This document shows, one piece after another, positions 35,831-49,111 of a DNA stretch of 64,000 nucleotides (position 1 is its first letter; the number at the start of each line of letters is the position of its first letter). The position numbers and the translations under genes are program-made. The DNA lies in the NCBI RefSeq assembly GCF_022682495.2, contig NC_071391.1, positions 127,577,896 through 127,641,895 of the forward strand, in the 5' to 3' direction. Below the pieces are notes generated by a model that was not told the origin of the DNA, searched no databases, and worked only from the letters and a program-made list of their open reading frames with translations. Source of the DNA: Desmodus rotundus (lineage: Eukaryota > Chordata > Mammalia > Chiroptera > Phyllostomidae).

Positions 35831-38800
35831 ATATATTTTGGCTGAATAAACTATATTTTTTTGTTCACGATACTGTTCCAGGATAGAAATATGTGGGTGT
35901 TATTAACTGCCCTCTCATTCTCAGAGGTCCAGGCATATTTACCAGGAGAAGATTGAAACTTAAGCTTCAGGTTGATCCCCTCACTTGCTTGGGGCTCTCC
36001 CAAGGCCTTAAATTAAATTTTGTGTTCATAATTTTGTGTTCCTGTTCTAAAAAAAGACACCACACATATTTTATTTGAGCAAGCTTCCAATTCCACAAAA
36101 CAAGGACATATCTTTGCCCAACAGTGCTGACATCCTAACACTGGCTCCAAGCTGTTAGGGAAGCAGGGGAGGCTGGAACCTGGGCTAAAACAGACCACTC
36201 AGTTATAGCACCAAATGCCATGTGAAGTGGAAAAATATTCAATTTTCAGTGTCTAAACTATAACTTACTCAACTGGAGCCGATGTTCAGGGGGTCCCATT
36301 TCACAGAGGAATCATGGCAATTATCAGTTTAATGATAATACTGAGTGAAAGCGAGATTGGTGGCAATATATTTGGGTGTTTCTCTAGTATTTGTGGGAAA
36401 AACCCCAAGTCAGAGCAGAAAAATCAGGGAGAGAGATGATGTTGGCGAGAACTAGCCAAAATTCCAATTAGGAGGTAGTAGCAGAGCTCCAGTTCTAATG
36501 AGGATACCAACTGCTAAGGAGGAAGGAGAGGGACGTGCCAATGTCAGAGACAGGAAAGTTGCATTTTGGTGATTGTGCAAGTGGTCCATACCCACTTAAA
36601 TGCTCGGTACAGAGATTTGAGTAACGGAGCAAATTCTAGAGTATCTTTTGAGAATGGAGCTCCTAATATTCTTGTCGTCCGGGCCAGCACAGGCATAGGA
36701 AATATGAGGCTAAGTCTTCAGGAAGACACACCATCATTAAGACTGTACAAACCCTGAATGATTAGGTCACTTCGCCAAGAGCAAATGTTCGTTTGTTTTG
36801 TTTTTATTATTGATTGACAAAACACGCACTTACTTTTGTGTGGACCTAGCTAACTCAAGGACTTTGTTTTGGTTTAGTTTGCGATTTTTTGTTCTTGGAG
36901 GGTTTTTGTATATAACAATAAAAATGATATGAATAATAATGCAAACATAGATATGTATGCAGAATTTATAGAGAATGTGGTATAGGTTAGACACTCTTTT
37001 AGGGGCTTATTATTATTAACCTTACTTATTTAAAATAGACCTGATTTTTTCTAAGATTTTTCAACTTATATCCCTGAAGGGTAAAAATGGAATTAAATGA
37101 GGTAGTTTGGGAAAAAATTGGAGGGAGAAATAGAATAGAATTTTGAGATCTCAAGAGGAAACAGTAAAGTCATAACTGGGAGAAAAGGAGAGAAGATTTA
37201 TGTCAACTTTGGGGTACTTTTTCTATATTTTATAATTTATTTTATTACCCTAGATACAAGTCAAATTTCTTAAAGAAATGAGTAAAACCTAGACACAAAC
37301 GTGCATTAAACTAACAAAAAATATTGGTGATTGATTTATAAACTTGTAAACTGTTGACTCCGAGGTGGGGGAATCTGCAACAAAATAATAAAATTGATGA
37401 AAAGTGTTCAAATTCTACTTCCCAAATTCTACCTATTCACAATAGTTATTTCTGCATATCAAATATATCTGCCAGAAAATTGAGTTCCTCCCTTATGTAT
37501 TCCCTAACTTGAAATGCAAGATTAGAACCATAAAGTTACAGTGGGTGGTTTTGGTGGAGGGTGTGGTGGGGAATCATCCATCTTACAGAGAGTTCATTGT
37601 CAGTGCCTGTGTGTTTTCCTCCCCTCAACCCCTCCCTGCAGACTGAGATTTCACACCTCAAATTTTAGCCCAAGGAGTCTTTTTTCTGTAATGAAGTTAT
37701 AGATCCTGACGGGAACTGGTTACTGTGAAACTGCAGACAGACACTTAGCTCCACCGCTGCTAGTGGGCACTGCGAAGGGTGCCCACTCAGTTAAAACAAA
37801 ACAGAACAAAAACCCATACTGTGTACAGTCTCTTCATCAAGCTCTAGAAGAATTCATATTCAAGGGGTCTTTACTACAAAGAGCCCTCAATCAAGGAAGC
37901 CCATAAATAGGTAAAGGGAGATAGAGTGATCTCTTTGCTCACCATTGAAGCAAGAGCTACCAGAGATTCTACTGAATAACTTAACATTTGGAATCCTACT
38001 TGATGAATATCCTTCAATAGAAAACCCAGCAGAAAGTACTGGGAAGTCATATCCATCAGATTTTCTTTAATGCTTTAGCCGAGTAGCATACACACTGGAC
38101 ATAACAGTGTTAAGCGTTCTGTCCAGCCTCCTGGGACTTTGTAGTTAGGTAACCAATATTATCTGTATTGTTACTTTTTTCTCTCCAGACAAATTTCCAC
38201 GTAAGGACATAAAACATGCATCCTTTTCAGCCACTTTCCCCCAAGTAGAGTTAAAATAATGGCAACACATGATGCTAAAAGATTCCAAATCATAATTTGA
38301 AAAATAATTTTTCTATGTATTATTAATGTAAAGATAATAAGGAAAATTATTTTTCTATGCTATGCTGTTAATTACTGCAGCTTGATTTGACTTAATACAC
38401 AGATCAAATATTGTTACAGCAAAGTGGAATTACCTCATATAACACTAAATCAACTTTATAATTCTTGGTTAATAACCTATTTACCTTAAACAATGTTTAT
38501 TTTTGTGAAATTCCATAACAACTAGAAAATCTGAGTAATCTCTTAAGTATGTACAGGAATCATGACATTAGAGAAATACAATAAACAAAGCATAATCATA
38601 TTCAATTTCTCTTTTATTTTTAGAAGCAGTATACTTGAAGCAAATATGGTAACTTCAGTATTTGTCTTCCTTTATATGTTTTTCAGTTGGATATCCAAAG
38701 CTTATTTGAGAAGACATTTTTGAGCATGAGTATGTTTCACTGATATCATGTGGATATTCACTAAATTCTTAGGGTGGCTGTGAGTTTCCTTTTATATCCA

Positions 38801-39479
38801 GCAGTAGAGGACCGTGCTGGCTGTAGAGATAAAAGGATCAGGTAACGTGAATTAGTCCAGTGTCCTTCTGATCTGGGGCCTGCCCTCTCTGATAAATGAA
38901 AATTGACTATAATTGTTCATTGTGCAAGACCAGTCATATAGAATAGTCATGGTGATTAGCTTCCTTTGCATTGTCAGAAATGCTTTGCTGACAAAAATTA
39001 TCAATCTCTTCTCTGTCATAGTTTTTGCAAGTCTGTGCTGTTAAACTTTTTAAATCAGGTAACTTGTAAAGATCAACATTCTTCTCTATCCAACTGAAAG
39101 TTTTAGTATTTCTAAGAAGGTTAATTAAATAAGCCCTCATCAGATGGCATTTCAATGGAGAAGCTAACTGGGTTCCTATCTGGTTCAAGGCAAGGGATAA
39201 ATAATACATAAAAGCATTAATAGGGATTTACTTGTCATATGTGTGTTTACCTGTGATGACTGGTCAATGGAAGAGGCACCTTGCTACTAGGTGCTAAGAA
39301 GATATATTTTGACTGGTTTATTGTCCTATCAGGCCGTGGACAACCTCCACTTCAAGCAGGAATTCCAACTGTACCTGGGCAGGTTGAAATGTTTTCAACG
39401 CTTAGTTGAGACCTAAGACACTACCATGTGTGAGGAGTCTGAAAGAGAAGGACTAACAAATCACAGAATATTTTGGAGA
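35831..39479. other. long unique stretch, nothing recognised
   Basis: AT-rich unique sequence of about 3.6 kb. Only short open frames occur (longest 91 codons, minus, 38934-39209), none with recognisable domains. Confidence 0.45.
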
Positions 39480-39700
39480 AATGGAAAGAGCATGGACTTT
39501 GAAGACAGAAAAGAAAAAACAGAACAGTAATCTGGCTCTGTCTTAGCCTAGCTGTTTGTCCTTGAGGAAGTTGTTTAACTTCTTAGAACCTGTTTCATTT
39601 TCTGTGAATGTAAACAGCAGGATCATCTTGGAGACTCATTGTGAGGATAAAATGAGATAAGGTTTGGAAAGTACCTGAGCACATATTAGGAATTCATGTT
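39480..39700 (+). repeat. MIR SINE
   Basis: CATGGACTTTGAAGACAGA, GGAAGTTGTTTAACTTCTTA and TTGTGAGGATAAAATGAGAT follow MIR order. Confidence 0.75.
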
Positions 39701-41979
39701 ATGATTAAGATATGATTAAGAATCACCAATCACATAGGTTCTGTTTCTCCTTTTTCATGCTATACATAGCATTTCATTTTTCTCTCTTTGACTCGATTTT
39801 ACTTCATAAATCTTCCCACCACCTCCCCAACAGATGTGCTGTTTAATCAAACTAAACCTGTGTAATTCCATCTTATATGATAAATCACACCTGACCTGTC
39901 TAAAATCCTCTAACACATAATGGCTTCCCATAAGCTTTTCAAATGAATATATCCAAGACACTAATTGAAAATGAGCTTGCACAGCACAGCAGATCTTTGC
40001 TACCTCTCAGAAGAGGAGATTGTCGGTCTCCTTGAAATGAAAGCTCTCTATTTACAATGCATTAAAAAAAAAAAAAAACTAATACAAACAGAGTGAGGTG
40101 TGCAAAGCCATTTTTCTCAAATCTTGGGCTACACGTGCACTGGTTCTCCAGGCAGAGTTTAGATGCCTGCCAAATGAGCCAGGCACCTAATTATATTAAT
40201 TAGACTATTCATATGTGCACTAATATACTATGACAAATTAACAAGGACTGCAAGAGAGCTCATCTTTTCTTGCACATGTTCTCAGGGCAAAAGTTACTTT
40301 TGGCAAAGGAGTTACACAAATTGACACAGAAAAGGTTCTGCTTGTTGGGATAAAACTGGCTTATGTATTCCCTTCCTTTCCTGTATGGTAAAGGAATGAT
40401 CCAAAAATATTGAATAACAACACCCCTGATTTGCTTAATGAACAGTTCACGTGAGTAAAGAAAGCCATTAAATATTCTTTAGGCAGACAACATAGCCCGA
40501 GCAGGCATATTCATGGAGCCAAAAATACAATGGTATAAATAATTTTCTCAGAATGTTTTCTATTATATTATTTCTATCATTGAAACCATTTAGTACAAAA
40601 CCGAAAAAAATGTATTCCTTATTTTCAAAAGGCAAAACAAAGCTGAAACTTCCCAATGAAACAAAAATGTCATTTGTAATTTGATCATTGTTTTTGAAGC
40701 CCGTAAAAGAAAATTCTGTCCCTATTCTTAACCATACTTACTAATGTAAGTACCAAACATACCATCTTAAGTATTAGTAGAGAGTTAAAATGAACATGAC
40801 TTTAAACTTGGGATTCTAATGAGATTTTTTAAAAAAGTCACACTCTTCTTAGCCTAGGTACAAATTCTGTCAGTAAATGAATTAATTTTTAGCAATTTTC
40901 TAATCTCATTATACCTTTTGTCAGCAGAATGATTTATCAGAATTACAATGCCTCATGCTGTATATCTTGTGAAATATAATCATCTGAACCAAGACAGTAT
41001 CTTCATTTGACTCTTTCAATATATGATACTTTCATTAACGGCAGGATATTCATTCCTTCCCATCTACTCAGCAGGGCTATAAATAGAGAGGCCAGCCAAC
41101 CAAATCACACAATATTGAAAAGGTCAAAAAATACAGCATATTATTATAATTTATAGAATACTGCTCATGAAGGATTAAAACTCTTGATGCCTTATTTATG
41201 TGCAGGGAAAACAATGGAAACATAAAGCAGCATGACGTGGTCGTGTTATTATTGTTGTGATTGTAGAGATAGTATTGAATGAGTCTTTTCTTTGCAGTTA
41301 ACAGGAACTGAACAAGCAGGAAGGTCTATTTAGTCAATAACAAAATTAAAGCTGTACTTCTTCCTGTTAGATCAATATAGGACTTTAAAATAAAGAAAAG
41401 GAAAATTATAAATAAAGAAAAGAAGCACACTGGTCAGGACAGAGGCACACTCCATTTTCTTGGTTCCAGAAGAAACTAAAACTTACGATCTAGTTGGCAG
41501 GGATGGAAGACATCTTCTGTAAGAACACCTGATTCGGATCAGGCCGAGAGGGTTTAATTTTAGCAGGTCACATCTATGATTCGGGATGAGAGATTAAGAG
41601 ACAGACTATATAGTCTCATGCTAGGGTTTTTTTTGTCTTGGTAATTCCTGCTGGAGCTGTCAAATTATTTATATGACTGGTTTAAGGCAAGAACAAAAAT
41701 GACATTGCTCATCTGCACTTAAGCGAATGATATTTGTGCTAGGTGTCCATATAACTTTATAAATGAGACATTAAAACCCAAATCTTGTTTAGAAAATAGA
41801 GCTTGGATTAAAAAGAGCCATATTTAAATCCCTTCACTGCCTTTTTTTCCTTCCCCTGAATTGTTATCCAAATCCTAAAATTCTACTGCATTTATTGAAA
41901 GACATTTATTGCCAGATATTATGCAAGGTGCTGCAAAAAACAAGAAGAATTTACAGTTCCCAAATCTGTCATTCTCTCT
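39701..41979. other. unique AT-rich stretch
   Basis: An A-run of about 15 bases ends at 40078. No gene or repeat family recognised. Confidence 0.45.
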
Positions 41980-42270
41980 TCCTTCCCACTACCATTGTCT
42001 TAGTTTAGGCCATTATTTTGTATTACCCTATCTAGGGTAATTTTTCTTAAATAGACTACTATCCCTCTAATGAATTCTTTGTACTCTTACCAAGGGAACT
42101 TTTCTAAAGTCAAAATATTGTGTTATTTCTTCCCAGTTTTAAACTTTGCCTTGTTTTCCCATTTTTTAAAAATACAGTTCATTCCCCTCCACCTGACATT
42201 CAGGACCCTTCCTGACTGAGTCTTTCCAGTCTGCTCAGCCCCAGCCTCTGTCAGGCCCCACTTCAGTTAA
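41980..42270 (+). repeat. L2-like 3' region
   Basis: Motif order TTGTCTTAGTTTAGGCCATTA, then TGACATTCAGGACCCTTCCTG and CTCAGCCCCAGCC follows L2. Diverged. Confidence 0.45.
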
Positions 42271-43589
42271 ACTAGCAGCAAAAAATGGTTTATAAGCTTC
42301 AGAAACTATTCTCATGGAACTCATGTAGGAAATTCTCACATGAAGCCTGCCATATTACCACTTTTCCTTCATAAAGGAAAGGAGGGCGTTAATAAGTTCT
42401 GGGTCTTCTTCCACTGAACATCACTAGGCCTCCCCTCCCCTTTTAAAGGTACAAACTATTGTCAACAATCACTACATCTGTCTCAAGGTAGAACGCATAC
42501 TTTGTGTAAATGCCCTCCTTAGATCTACTGTCATATGCTGATGTCCCTCATACACTTACTGGACTTTATAAAGGAGAGAGAGGGGAAACAAAGATGTTTA
42601 AGAGGAAAGAAAGGAAAATACAGGCAGGGAGAAGAAGGCAAGAAGGACGGGAGAAAGCAATGACCTCAGATAAATTGGCAGGATTTTTGCTATGGGGTAA
42701 GGCTATTGGCTTAGTTCTGATTCATTATGCATTTGTAAATTGTGCCCCTAATTTTTTTAATGTAACACCAGAGCATGCCTTCCATTTTCTAGAACAGTCA
42801 CCTGGGAAATGTCCTACAGAAAAAATCATGTTTACTCTTACCAAAAACAGTACCTGTCTGCTATCTGCCACCAAACCTCAGTGAGGAATACCAGGTCTGC
42901 TGGCAAGAATGTGTGGACAGTTAAGTACCCCATTTTCGAGGCAGAATATCTGTAACAGACTAGGAATATCTGACCGTTGTTTCACTTGTGCACTTTATGT
43001 AGAAAATGTGACATGTGAAACCATTTCTTCCAATCTCTTGATATCCTACAATTTCCATGTCTTTCTAATGAAAAGATCGAGAAACAGCAACGGTAGAGAG
43101 AGGGGATGCAGTCTAAAGTTAGGCAAATCCCCTAACTGCCGCATCTAAAACACCAGCCTAATCTGCTCACATTTTATGTATACTCGCTTTTATTTTCTAG
43201 ATACCACATACATGTGCCTGAATTCTATAACCACTTACGTTTATAGAAATCATTTTGTCTGATGAGGAGAGCTGCTTTAGACATGCATTAGAGTGGTGAT
43301 ATTATGCATTCTTCTAATATCACTGACCATTTATAATAGTGGAAGATGAATGTAGTATAGTTTAAAAGACAGCGATAAAGGAAACAATCTTCCTTCAGGT
43401 TTTAATAAGGATGGACCATCTTTCTAAAACGGTTCACCTTGCCACAATAGACTGTAAGTACCAGCACTGTATTATTAACTGATACATGTTGCACTACTCC
43501 CGAGCTCTTTGATCAGTGTCCTTTTCATGGCAGGCACTTAAATTATAATTATTACATAAAAGAACGAATCATACAAGTGTGGTGTTTCC
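42271..43589. other. unique stretch with a 124-codon open frame of doubtful reality
   Basis: The frame at 42510-42884 (plus) encodes a Lys/Arg/Glu-rich N-terminal third and a mixed C-terminal part. I recognise no domain, no Kozak-like context and no splice architecture. An open frame of this length is expected by chance over 64 kb in six frames. Confidence 0.4.
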
Positions 43590-43800
43590 TGACTCCATAC
43601 TTTTCCATATATTATTTCCTCTCTCTGGAAAGTCTTTGCTTATCTTCGTTCATAGCTGAAATTCTAATTTATCAATCAAACCTCAACTCAGATGTTTCTT
43701 CTGTGAACCCATCCACTGTTCATCATCCTTTCCTATATTCTCTTTTTGTACACATGTAGGATGCATTTTGCTCATAAAGTTGAATTAGACTGTGTTTCTT
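43590..43800 (+). repeat. L2-like 3' region
   Basis: TCTGGAAAGTCTTTGCTTATC, CCTCAACTCAGATGTTTCTTC and TGTGAACCCATCCA are typical of L2 3' sequence. Confidence 0.6.
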
Positions 43801-44454
43801 GTTTCTAAAACAATTCAAAACTTTAAGCTGAACTGATCCTCTCAATCATTACATCCCTGATGTCCAGAGTGACCATTCTCCCTAGGTTGCCTCCTATAGT
43901 GTCTGCGTATGCCTGTTGTACCCACTGACCTTTTTGTAGCACTCCCTTTTATTCTAAAACATGTCCCTATCTGGAGGATAAATTGTATCATCACTCAACT
44001 CTTATAATTATTGCCAGTTGATGAAATTCTAAGCCATCCTACAATGGACCTTCCAGTCCTGCTGGATTACAACTTGATTAATTTGATTTCCACCTTATTC
44101 CCTTGGTCTCACAGGGTTTCAATTCAGCCTTGATTCTTGCCTTTCGAGGCACCAGACCACACATATCCTGTACTTTCTGGTTGAGCTCACTCATCTTCCC
44201 TGGTTCCCTTCTCTGCTCTAACTCTGGTTCCAGAGATCATTCCACTATTTTGGCTCCTTGGCAGAGTCCAGACAGCTCGACCAGTCTAGACCTCATTTTA
44301 AAGAGGAAAGGAGGGCTCAGCTAAGATATCCCTATCTTCTACCAGGTGTTGTGTTACTATTTATTTCACTCCCAAACACTGAGGGTATTTCCTAGCACAT
44401 AGTAGAGGCTCAATATGTTTTTGAATTCAATTGTGAACTACTTGGGCTGATTGC
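43801..44454. other. unique stretch, weak repeat traces
   Basis: The end (44380-44425) carries CCTAGCACATAGTAGAGGCTC, a motif shared by L2/MIR tails. Otherwise unrecognised. Confidence 0.4.
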
Positions 44455-44610
44455 ATTCTCTCAAATTTACACATTGAAGTCCTAAACCCCAGTATGTGAC
44501 TTTATTTGGAGATAAGGTCTTTGCAGAGGTAATAAAATTAAAATGAGATCCTTAGGCTGTGTCCTAATCCAACAGAACTAGTATCCTCAAGAAAAGTGAT
44601 ATAAACTGCA
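44455..44610 (+). repeat. MLT1-like LTR fragment
   Basis: TCAAATTTACACATTGAAGTCC, CCCCAGTATGTGACTTTATTTGGAG and GTGTCCTAATCCAACAGAAC follow the first part of an MLT1 LTR. Confidence 0.65.
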
Positions 44611-44619
44611 ATGTATTTT

Positions 44620-44740
44620 CTCAGATATAAAATGGCAATACTACTTCACAGAGTTTGTGTGAGGATTAAATGTGATAATGTATGTGAAATGCTAAGTACA
44701 ATTCTCAGCATATTCATTAAATGCCAATTATTTTTGTTAT
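44620..44740 (+). repeat. MIR fragment
   Basis: TCAGATATAAAATGGCAATAC and GTGTGAGGATTAAATGTGAT match the MIR right half. Confidence 0.6.
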
Positions 44741-45405
44741 TAGTATCATCATCTGAGGTTTCTTTGCATAGACAATGAACTGTTTGCTAATCTGCTCTTA
44801 TGAGCTCTTTTTAACCTTTTAGCTAAGGTAAAAAATATCTATTTTCCTGATTATGCTGAGAATATTTTCCCTCTTGTATTTAAAAATATTTTAGTTATAT
44901 ATTTAAATTCTAAACTTTATTTTCTTATCCCTAAACTAGTTCCGCAGCCCAATTTCTACGTGAAACACACTGCAGGAGACTTCAGGTAAGAGGCTTGTTT
45001 AATAATTAAGGAATATCAGTTACTAAATGACATGCTCTTAATTGCTTTATGCCTTATTTATGGAAAATCTCTTAAAATGAGTGCCTTTGAAGCATGGACC
45101 CCATTCATTACTCAGAATCATTTGATGAAGAGAGTGGTTTGGATGTATATGAGAGATGTGATAGATATCATGAATTCCTCTTATATTACTAAGGAGTTTA
45201 TAATGATGTCAATGGAAGATAACTAAATGTATTTAAAGGCGTGCAATAAAAAACTGGTAATATCTTGCTTCGGGTATTAACAAGGATGACCTATTTTGCT
45301 TAAATTGAAATATAGAAGTGTATTTTAGAATAAACAAAATCATATGAATTCTTTAATGAGAATTATATCACCTTTCTGAATTTAGAATCCAGAAGAAAAA
45401 AACCC
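44741..45405. other. unique AT-rich stretch
   Basis: No repeat or gene recognised. Confidence 0.45.
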
Positions 45406-47174
45406 AAAACTATACTGAACAAGAACGGAGGCAGGATGGGGAGGTGGTGGATCACAGGGCAGCGAGTGGCTCGGTGCCGGTGCCGACTGTACACAAGCAA
45501 ATGACCCCGCCCACTGTGCAAGCCCCCTGGCCAGGCCAACCCACTGTGCACCCACAGTGGAGCCTGGCCAGTCAGACAGGTGAGGCCAACATCTGCCAGC
45601 TGCTCTTCGCCAGCCTCAACCAGCACATCACTGAAAGGGGCACCAAGCACAGCTCTTCTTCATCATCTGGCTCTTACCTGGTCCCCAGCTGTTAATAGGA
45701 TGTCTGGTTACAAATCTGTCTTCTTTTCTTTGTGGGTAAGCGGGAACAGATCTATGAATACACAATACTGAAGATGTGTACAATATAGAAAGATTGTTCT
45801 CAAGCAGCTTGGTGGCCATCATTGGCCTCAAAGCTCCTAGGAAGCTAAAAGTTTGACACCTACAGAAAGGAACTGAAGTCTGCAACTACAGCTACTCCAA
45901 CACGACACTGGCTCTTTCACTGAACAGGCAGAGGCTCCGAGCGTGCCTGGAAGTCTCTGAACATGCACAACATTCAGAACATGTAGGTATAGCGCGCCTT
46001 CACGGAGATGCTCCAAACCTGGCAGGTAAATGAACTGCGAGAAGAGAGCTCTATTTTTCGGAGTCTGCCTTTTCAAGATAGCCATAGGCCTGTGTCCATC
46101 TACAATGACAACTGCTACCTGGACACCCCGGCAGTGCCACCATCTGAGGAGTACAGGTCTTCATCACCGTTAACTTGGGAGCTGCCGACATGACACCAGC
46201 TCACCACAGCCCTTTAGCCAAGTCAGCTTTTGGTGCCAGTGGAACCAGTCTCACCACTGCTTCAGAGAAGGTGACCGCGATTAGGGAATGTTTCATTCCA
46301 GAGGGACAGAAACTGTTTGAGTTCCAGAGAGGAGTTAAGAGGTGTGCGAGCAGCTGCTCCCTGGCCTTCAGCCTGGATGGTGTGTTCCTCTCCACCTCCA
46401 GCAACACTGAGACTGTGCACCTCCTCAAACTCGAGACTGCAGGGAAAACCTCAGGAGGAGCCCACCACCTGGACTGGGTACTTCAGCAAGGCGCTCATGG
46501 CTTCCCCCAGCTACTTGCCTTCCCAAGTGCAGAAATGTTGAACCAGGGCAGAGCCTTTGCCACAGTCTGCCTGCCTTCCTGAGGCCATGAAAACATGTGT
46601 GCCCTAGCCGCAATTCAAGATTCCCAGATTGCTGGTGGGAGTTTGCTACAGATACTTCTTCACGTACAACCTGGATCCCCAGAACGGGGGCAATGCCCCC
46701 TGATGAAGCCACACAAATTGGATGACAGTATGGAGACAACCAGTGAAATCCGAGAGTCCACCTCTCATGACTGCCCCATCGAACTCAAATGCACAGCACA
46801 ACTGTAGCCAAAGTAAGTTACTCAGGTGCCTACATCTCCTACAAGACCTGCCGACACGGAGGAGCTGGGTGCAGTGGGTGGCACTTGTCTGGAAGAAGAA
46901 GCCAGCAGGGTCCTGCAGCTGGACTAGGACAGCGGACATCCTCCCACGGTTCTTCAGAGTGACTGAGCTTGACCTGTGAAATCTATCCCCCCAAAAAGAA
47001 TAGTGACTGACAGAGGACTTTGTGTTATGCTTCTAACACTTTGTGTTATACTTTGACCTGAGCTGTGGGAAAGGAAAGCAGAGACAACAAAGAGAAAAAC
47101 TGTAGCTCTGGTCTCATTCCCTATTGTTGAGAAATATATGGTTTTCACTTCAGTGGCAAAATAAAAAACTATAC
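45406..47174 (+). pseudogene. WIPI2 processed pseudogene
   Basis: WIPI2 is a PROPPIN beta-propeller that binds PI3P at forming autophagosomes and recruits ATG16L1. Here an intron-poor retrocopy runs from the start-codon equivalent at 45558 (now TGG) to a TGA at 46964-46966. Readable pieces include LASQTGEA at the N-terminus, [33 protein letters not shown] (F-Q-R-G at the lipid-binding FRRG site), [46 protein letters not shown], and a degraded end matching HPPMILRTD. That ending points to WIPI2 rather than WIPI1. Multiple frameshifts and stops make it non-functional. The insertion is bounded by AAAACTATAC at 45406-45415 and 47165-47174, and the 3' side is A-rich (AATAAA at 47160), so it arose by L1-mediated retrotransposition of mRNA. 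About 140 bp of probable 5' UTR and 200 bp of 3' UTR are included. Opposite-strand frames over it are shadows. Confidence 0.9.
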
Positions 47175-47449
47175 CTTTAGAAACAGACCATCAAGGTGAT
47201 ATTAGGTACAACTAAAGACTATTCCAGTGATCTAACACTTTTAATTTGACACTTATTTATATTAAGGGATTTATTACTATTATATTAAGAAATTTCTTTC
47301 ATATGGCTATAGTTTTTGGAAATTTTGCTTTTAGGCTAATATATTCTACTCATATTTAAGTAATAATAGTCTTCTTTTTACCAAGAGAATTTTTACTTAA
47401 AATTGTGGCCATTGGACTGAAGCTACTTGATTGAATCAAATCCACGGGT
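47175..47449. other. unique AT-rich stretch
   Basis: Nothing recognised. Confidence 0.45.
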
Positions 47450-47630
47450 TCTTGCCTCCACCATCACTTGCTGGTTTCGGGAAGTGGCATAAGCACTTTG
47501 CATCTCAGTTTCCCTGTTTGTATATAAGGAGAGTAACACTGCCTTTCCTATTCCAGTGTTGTTGTAAGTGATGCATGAGATAATATTTGTAATTTGCATG
47601 AAATATTTTACCTCAATGTTGGTAAATATA
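47450..47630 (+). repeat. MIR SINE
   Basis: GCATCTCAGTTTCCCTGTTTG and TTGTTGTAAGTGATGCATGAGAT follow the MIR right half. Confidence 0.6.
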
Positions 47631-48724
47631 GCTTATCAGAGTTAAATCAAGTTTCCATCTGGATATATTCCAGGCCAACCAAACTCTGTTTTGTTGTATG
47701 AATGGAAAGAAAGAAGTGAGTGTAAGGATTTTTATTACATAAAGTTGTAATTAGGAGTTCTTATTTTATCATGCCTAACCGGCAGCTGTTGCCGTTCATC
47801 TAATGGAGGGGACTTTTGCTTTCTCAATGAACTGTTAGGCACTCCTGGAGTCATTATATATATTAAGCAGTTTGTTTATATTTTATGTTTAAATAACAAA
47901 CTAGGGCTTATATTGATCTCTATAGATAAAACATATTAAAATCCCATTAATGGGATTATTCTCACTGGTGGACTGATGTTCTAAACATTATGAACTTCTC
48001 TTCTGTGTTTAGACTTCACTGATTTGGAACAAATAATATTACAAGAGAATGATGGCTCTATACTTATCCTCAAAGTGGCTTGGAAATGAGGGGGAAAAAG
48101 CTTTTAATTGGTACAGTGGATTAGAAATGAAACCTGACCTCCATTATGCCTCGCTTTCTTCATTTGTTAAAGAAGGGTAGCAATATTTACTTCTCTCACT
48201 AGGTGTCACACAAATTAGCTTGATAATGATTACCACACGCTGTGGGGATTCAAAGAACTCTCTGTAGGTTTCTTAAGAATGCAGCTCTGGAGCCAGAACA
48301 GGGGGGTCCGTTTTAAAGATCTGGGAACAGGGAATCCATTCACAGTCTATGTTAAGATAGCCCACAATCAAAACTATTTTAAGAATTTCTTGGAAAACTT
48401 CTGTGAATGTTTATGCTGAGATATTTTTATGGACTTTCAGGGACTGAGAATTTTTTCAAACATATTAACCACTCGTTTGGGTGACAGTAAAGGTGACTGT
48501 TAAACTCTAATGTATATTTGGGGTTTAAGCCCACCCCCATCTCTTCAATTAAGCATGAGGACCAGAGGACCAATCAAGGTGTATTAAGGTAATGCATTTA
48601 GTTAATTTTTAGGCACGAAAAAAACCTTCCTTTCTCACTGTTAGTTTTATTGTTATATACATTCTAAACTTATTTGATGTTAGAATCCCCATCCAAAGGC
48701 CACCCAGGAAACGTGCTGGGAATT
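47631..48724. other. unique stretch, nothing recognised
   Basis: No gene or repeat recognised. Confidence 0.45.
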
Positions 48725-49111
48725 AAAAAGCTGAGCTCTTAATTTCAATGTCTCTGGTTATATTTTGTTTGCTTTTTTCTTTTGTTGATTATGTTCCAGT
48801 TAAAGGTGAGATCATATGGTATTTGTCCCTCACCACCTGGCTTATTTCACTTAGCATAATGCTCTCCAGTTCCATCCATTGTAACAATAACCACAGGGGA
48901 GTGGGGAGGGGATAGTGGGGAGAGGGGTCTATAGGAGCTACTATAAAGGACACAAGGACAAAATCAAGGGGGAGGGTAAAGGTCGGGGAGGGAGGTGGGA
49001 CTGGCTGGGGTGGGGTGGAGGGAAGGGGAGAAAATGCAGACAATTGTAACTGAATAAAATTAAATAAATAAATTTTTTAAAAAGAAAATAAATAAATAAA
49101 AAGCTGAGCTC
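48725..49111 (+). mobile_element. very short young L1, plus, with inverted 5' end
   Basis: Target duplications AAAAAGCTGAGCTC at 48725-48738 and 49098-49111. The left part (48739 to about 48879) is L1 antisense. The right part (about 48880-49097) is the L1 3' UTR in sense, G-rich, ending in an A-rich tail. The two segments adjoin in the parent element, so this is a twin-primed insertion. The minus frames over it are shadows. Confidence 0.9.

Noticed and set aside
40100..40200. MER5-type hAT fragment (TTCTCAAATCTTGGGCTAC)
   Set aside because: Only a short stretch resembles the family and no end repeats are visible, so the match is too weak to list.
42510..42884. 124-codon frame rich in Lys, Arg and Glu
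   Set aside because: No domain, splice signal or codon pattern supports it; an open frame of this length is expected by chance in 64 kb.
46175..46582. 135-codon open frame as a possible gene
   Set aside because: It is one undisrupted stretch of the WIPI2 processed pseudogene; the frame is broken before and after it.
45363..47148. Several minus-strand frames of 82-104 codons
   Set aside because: They are antisense shadows of the WIPI2 retrocopy and its UTRs.
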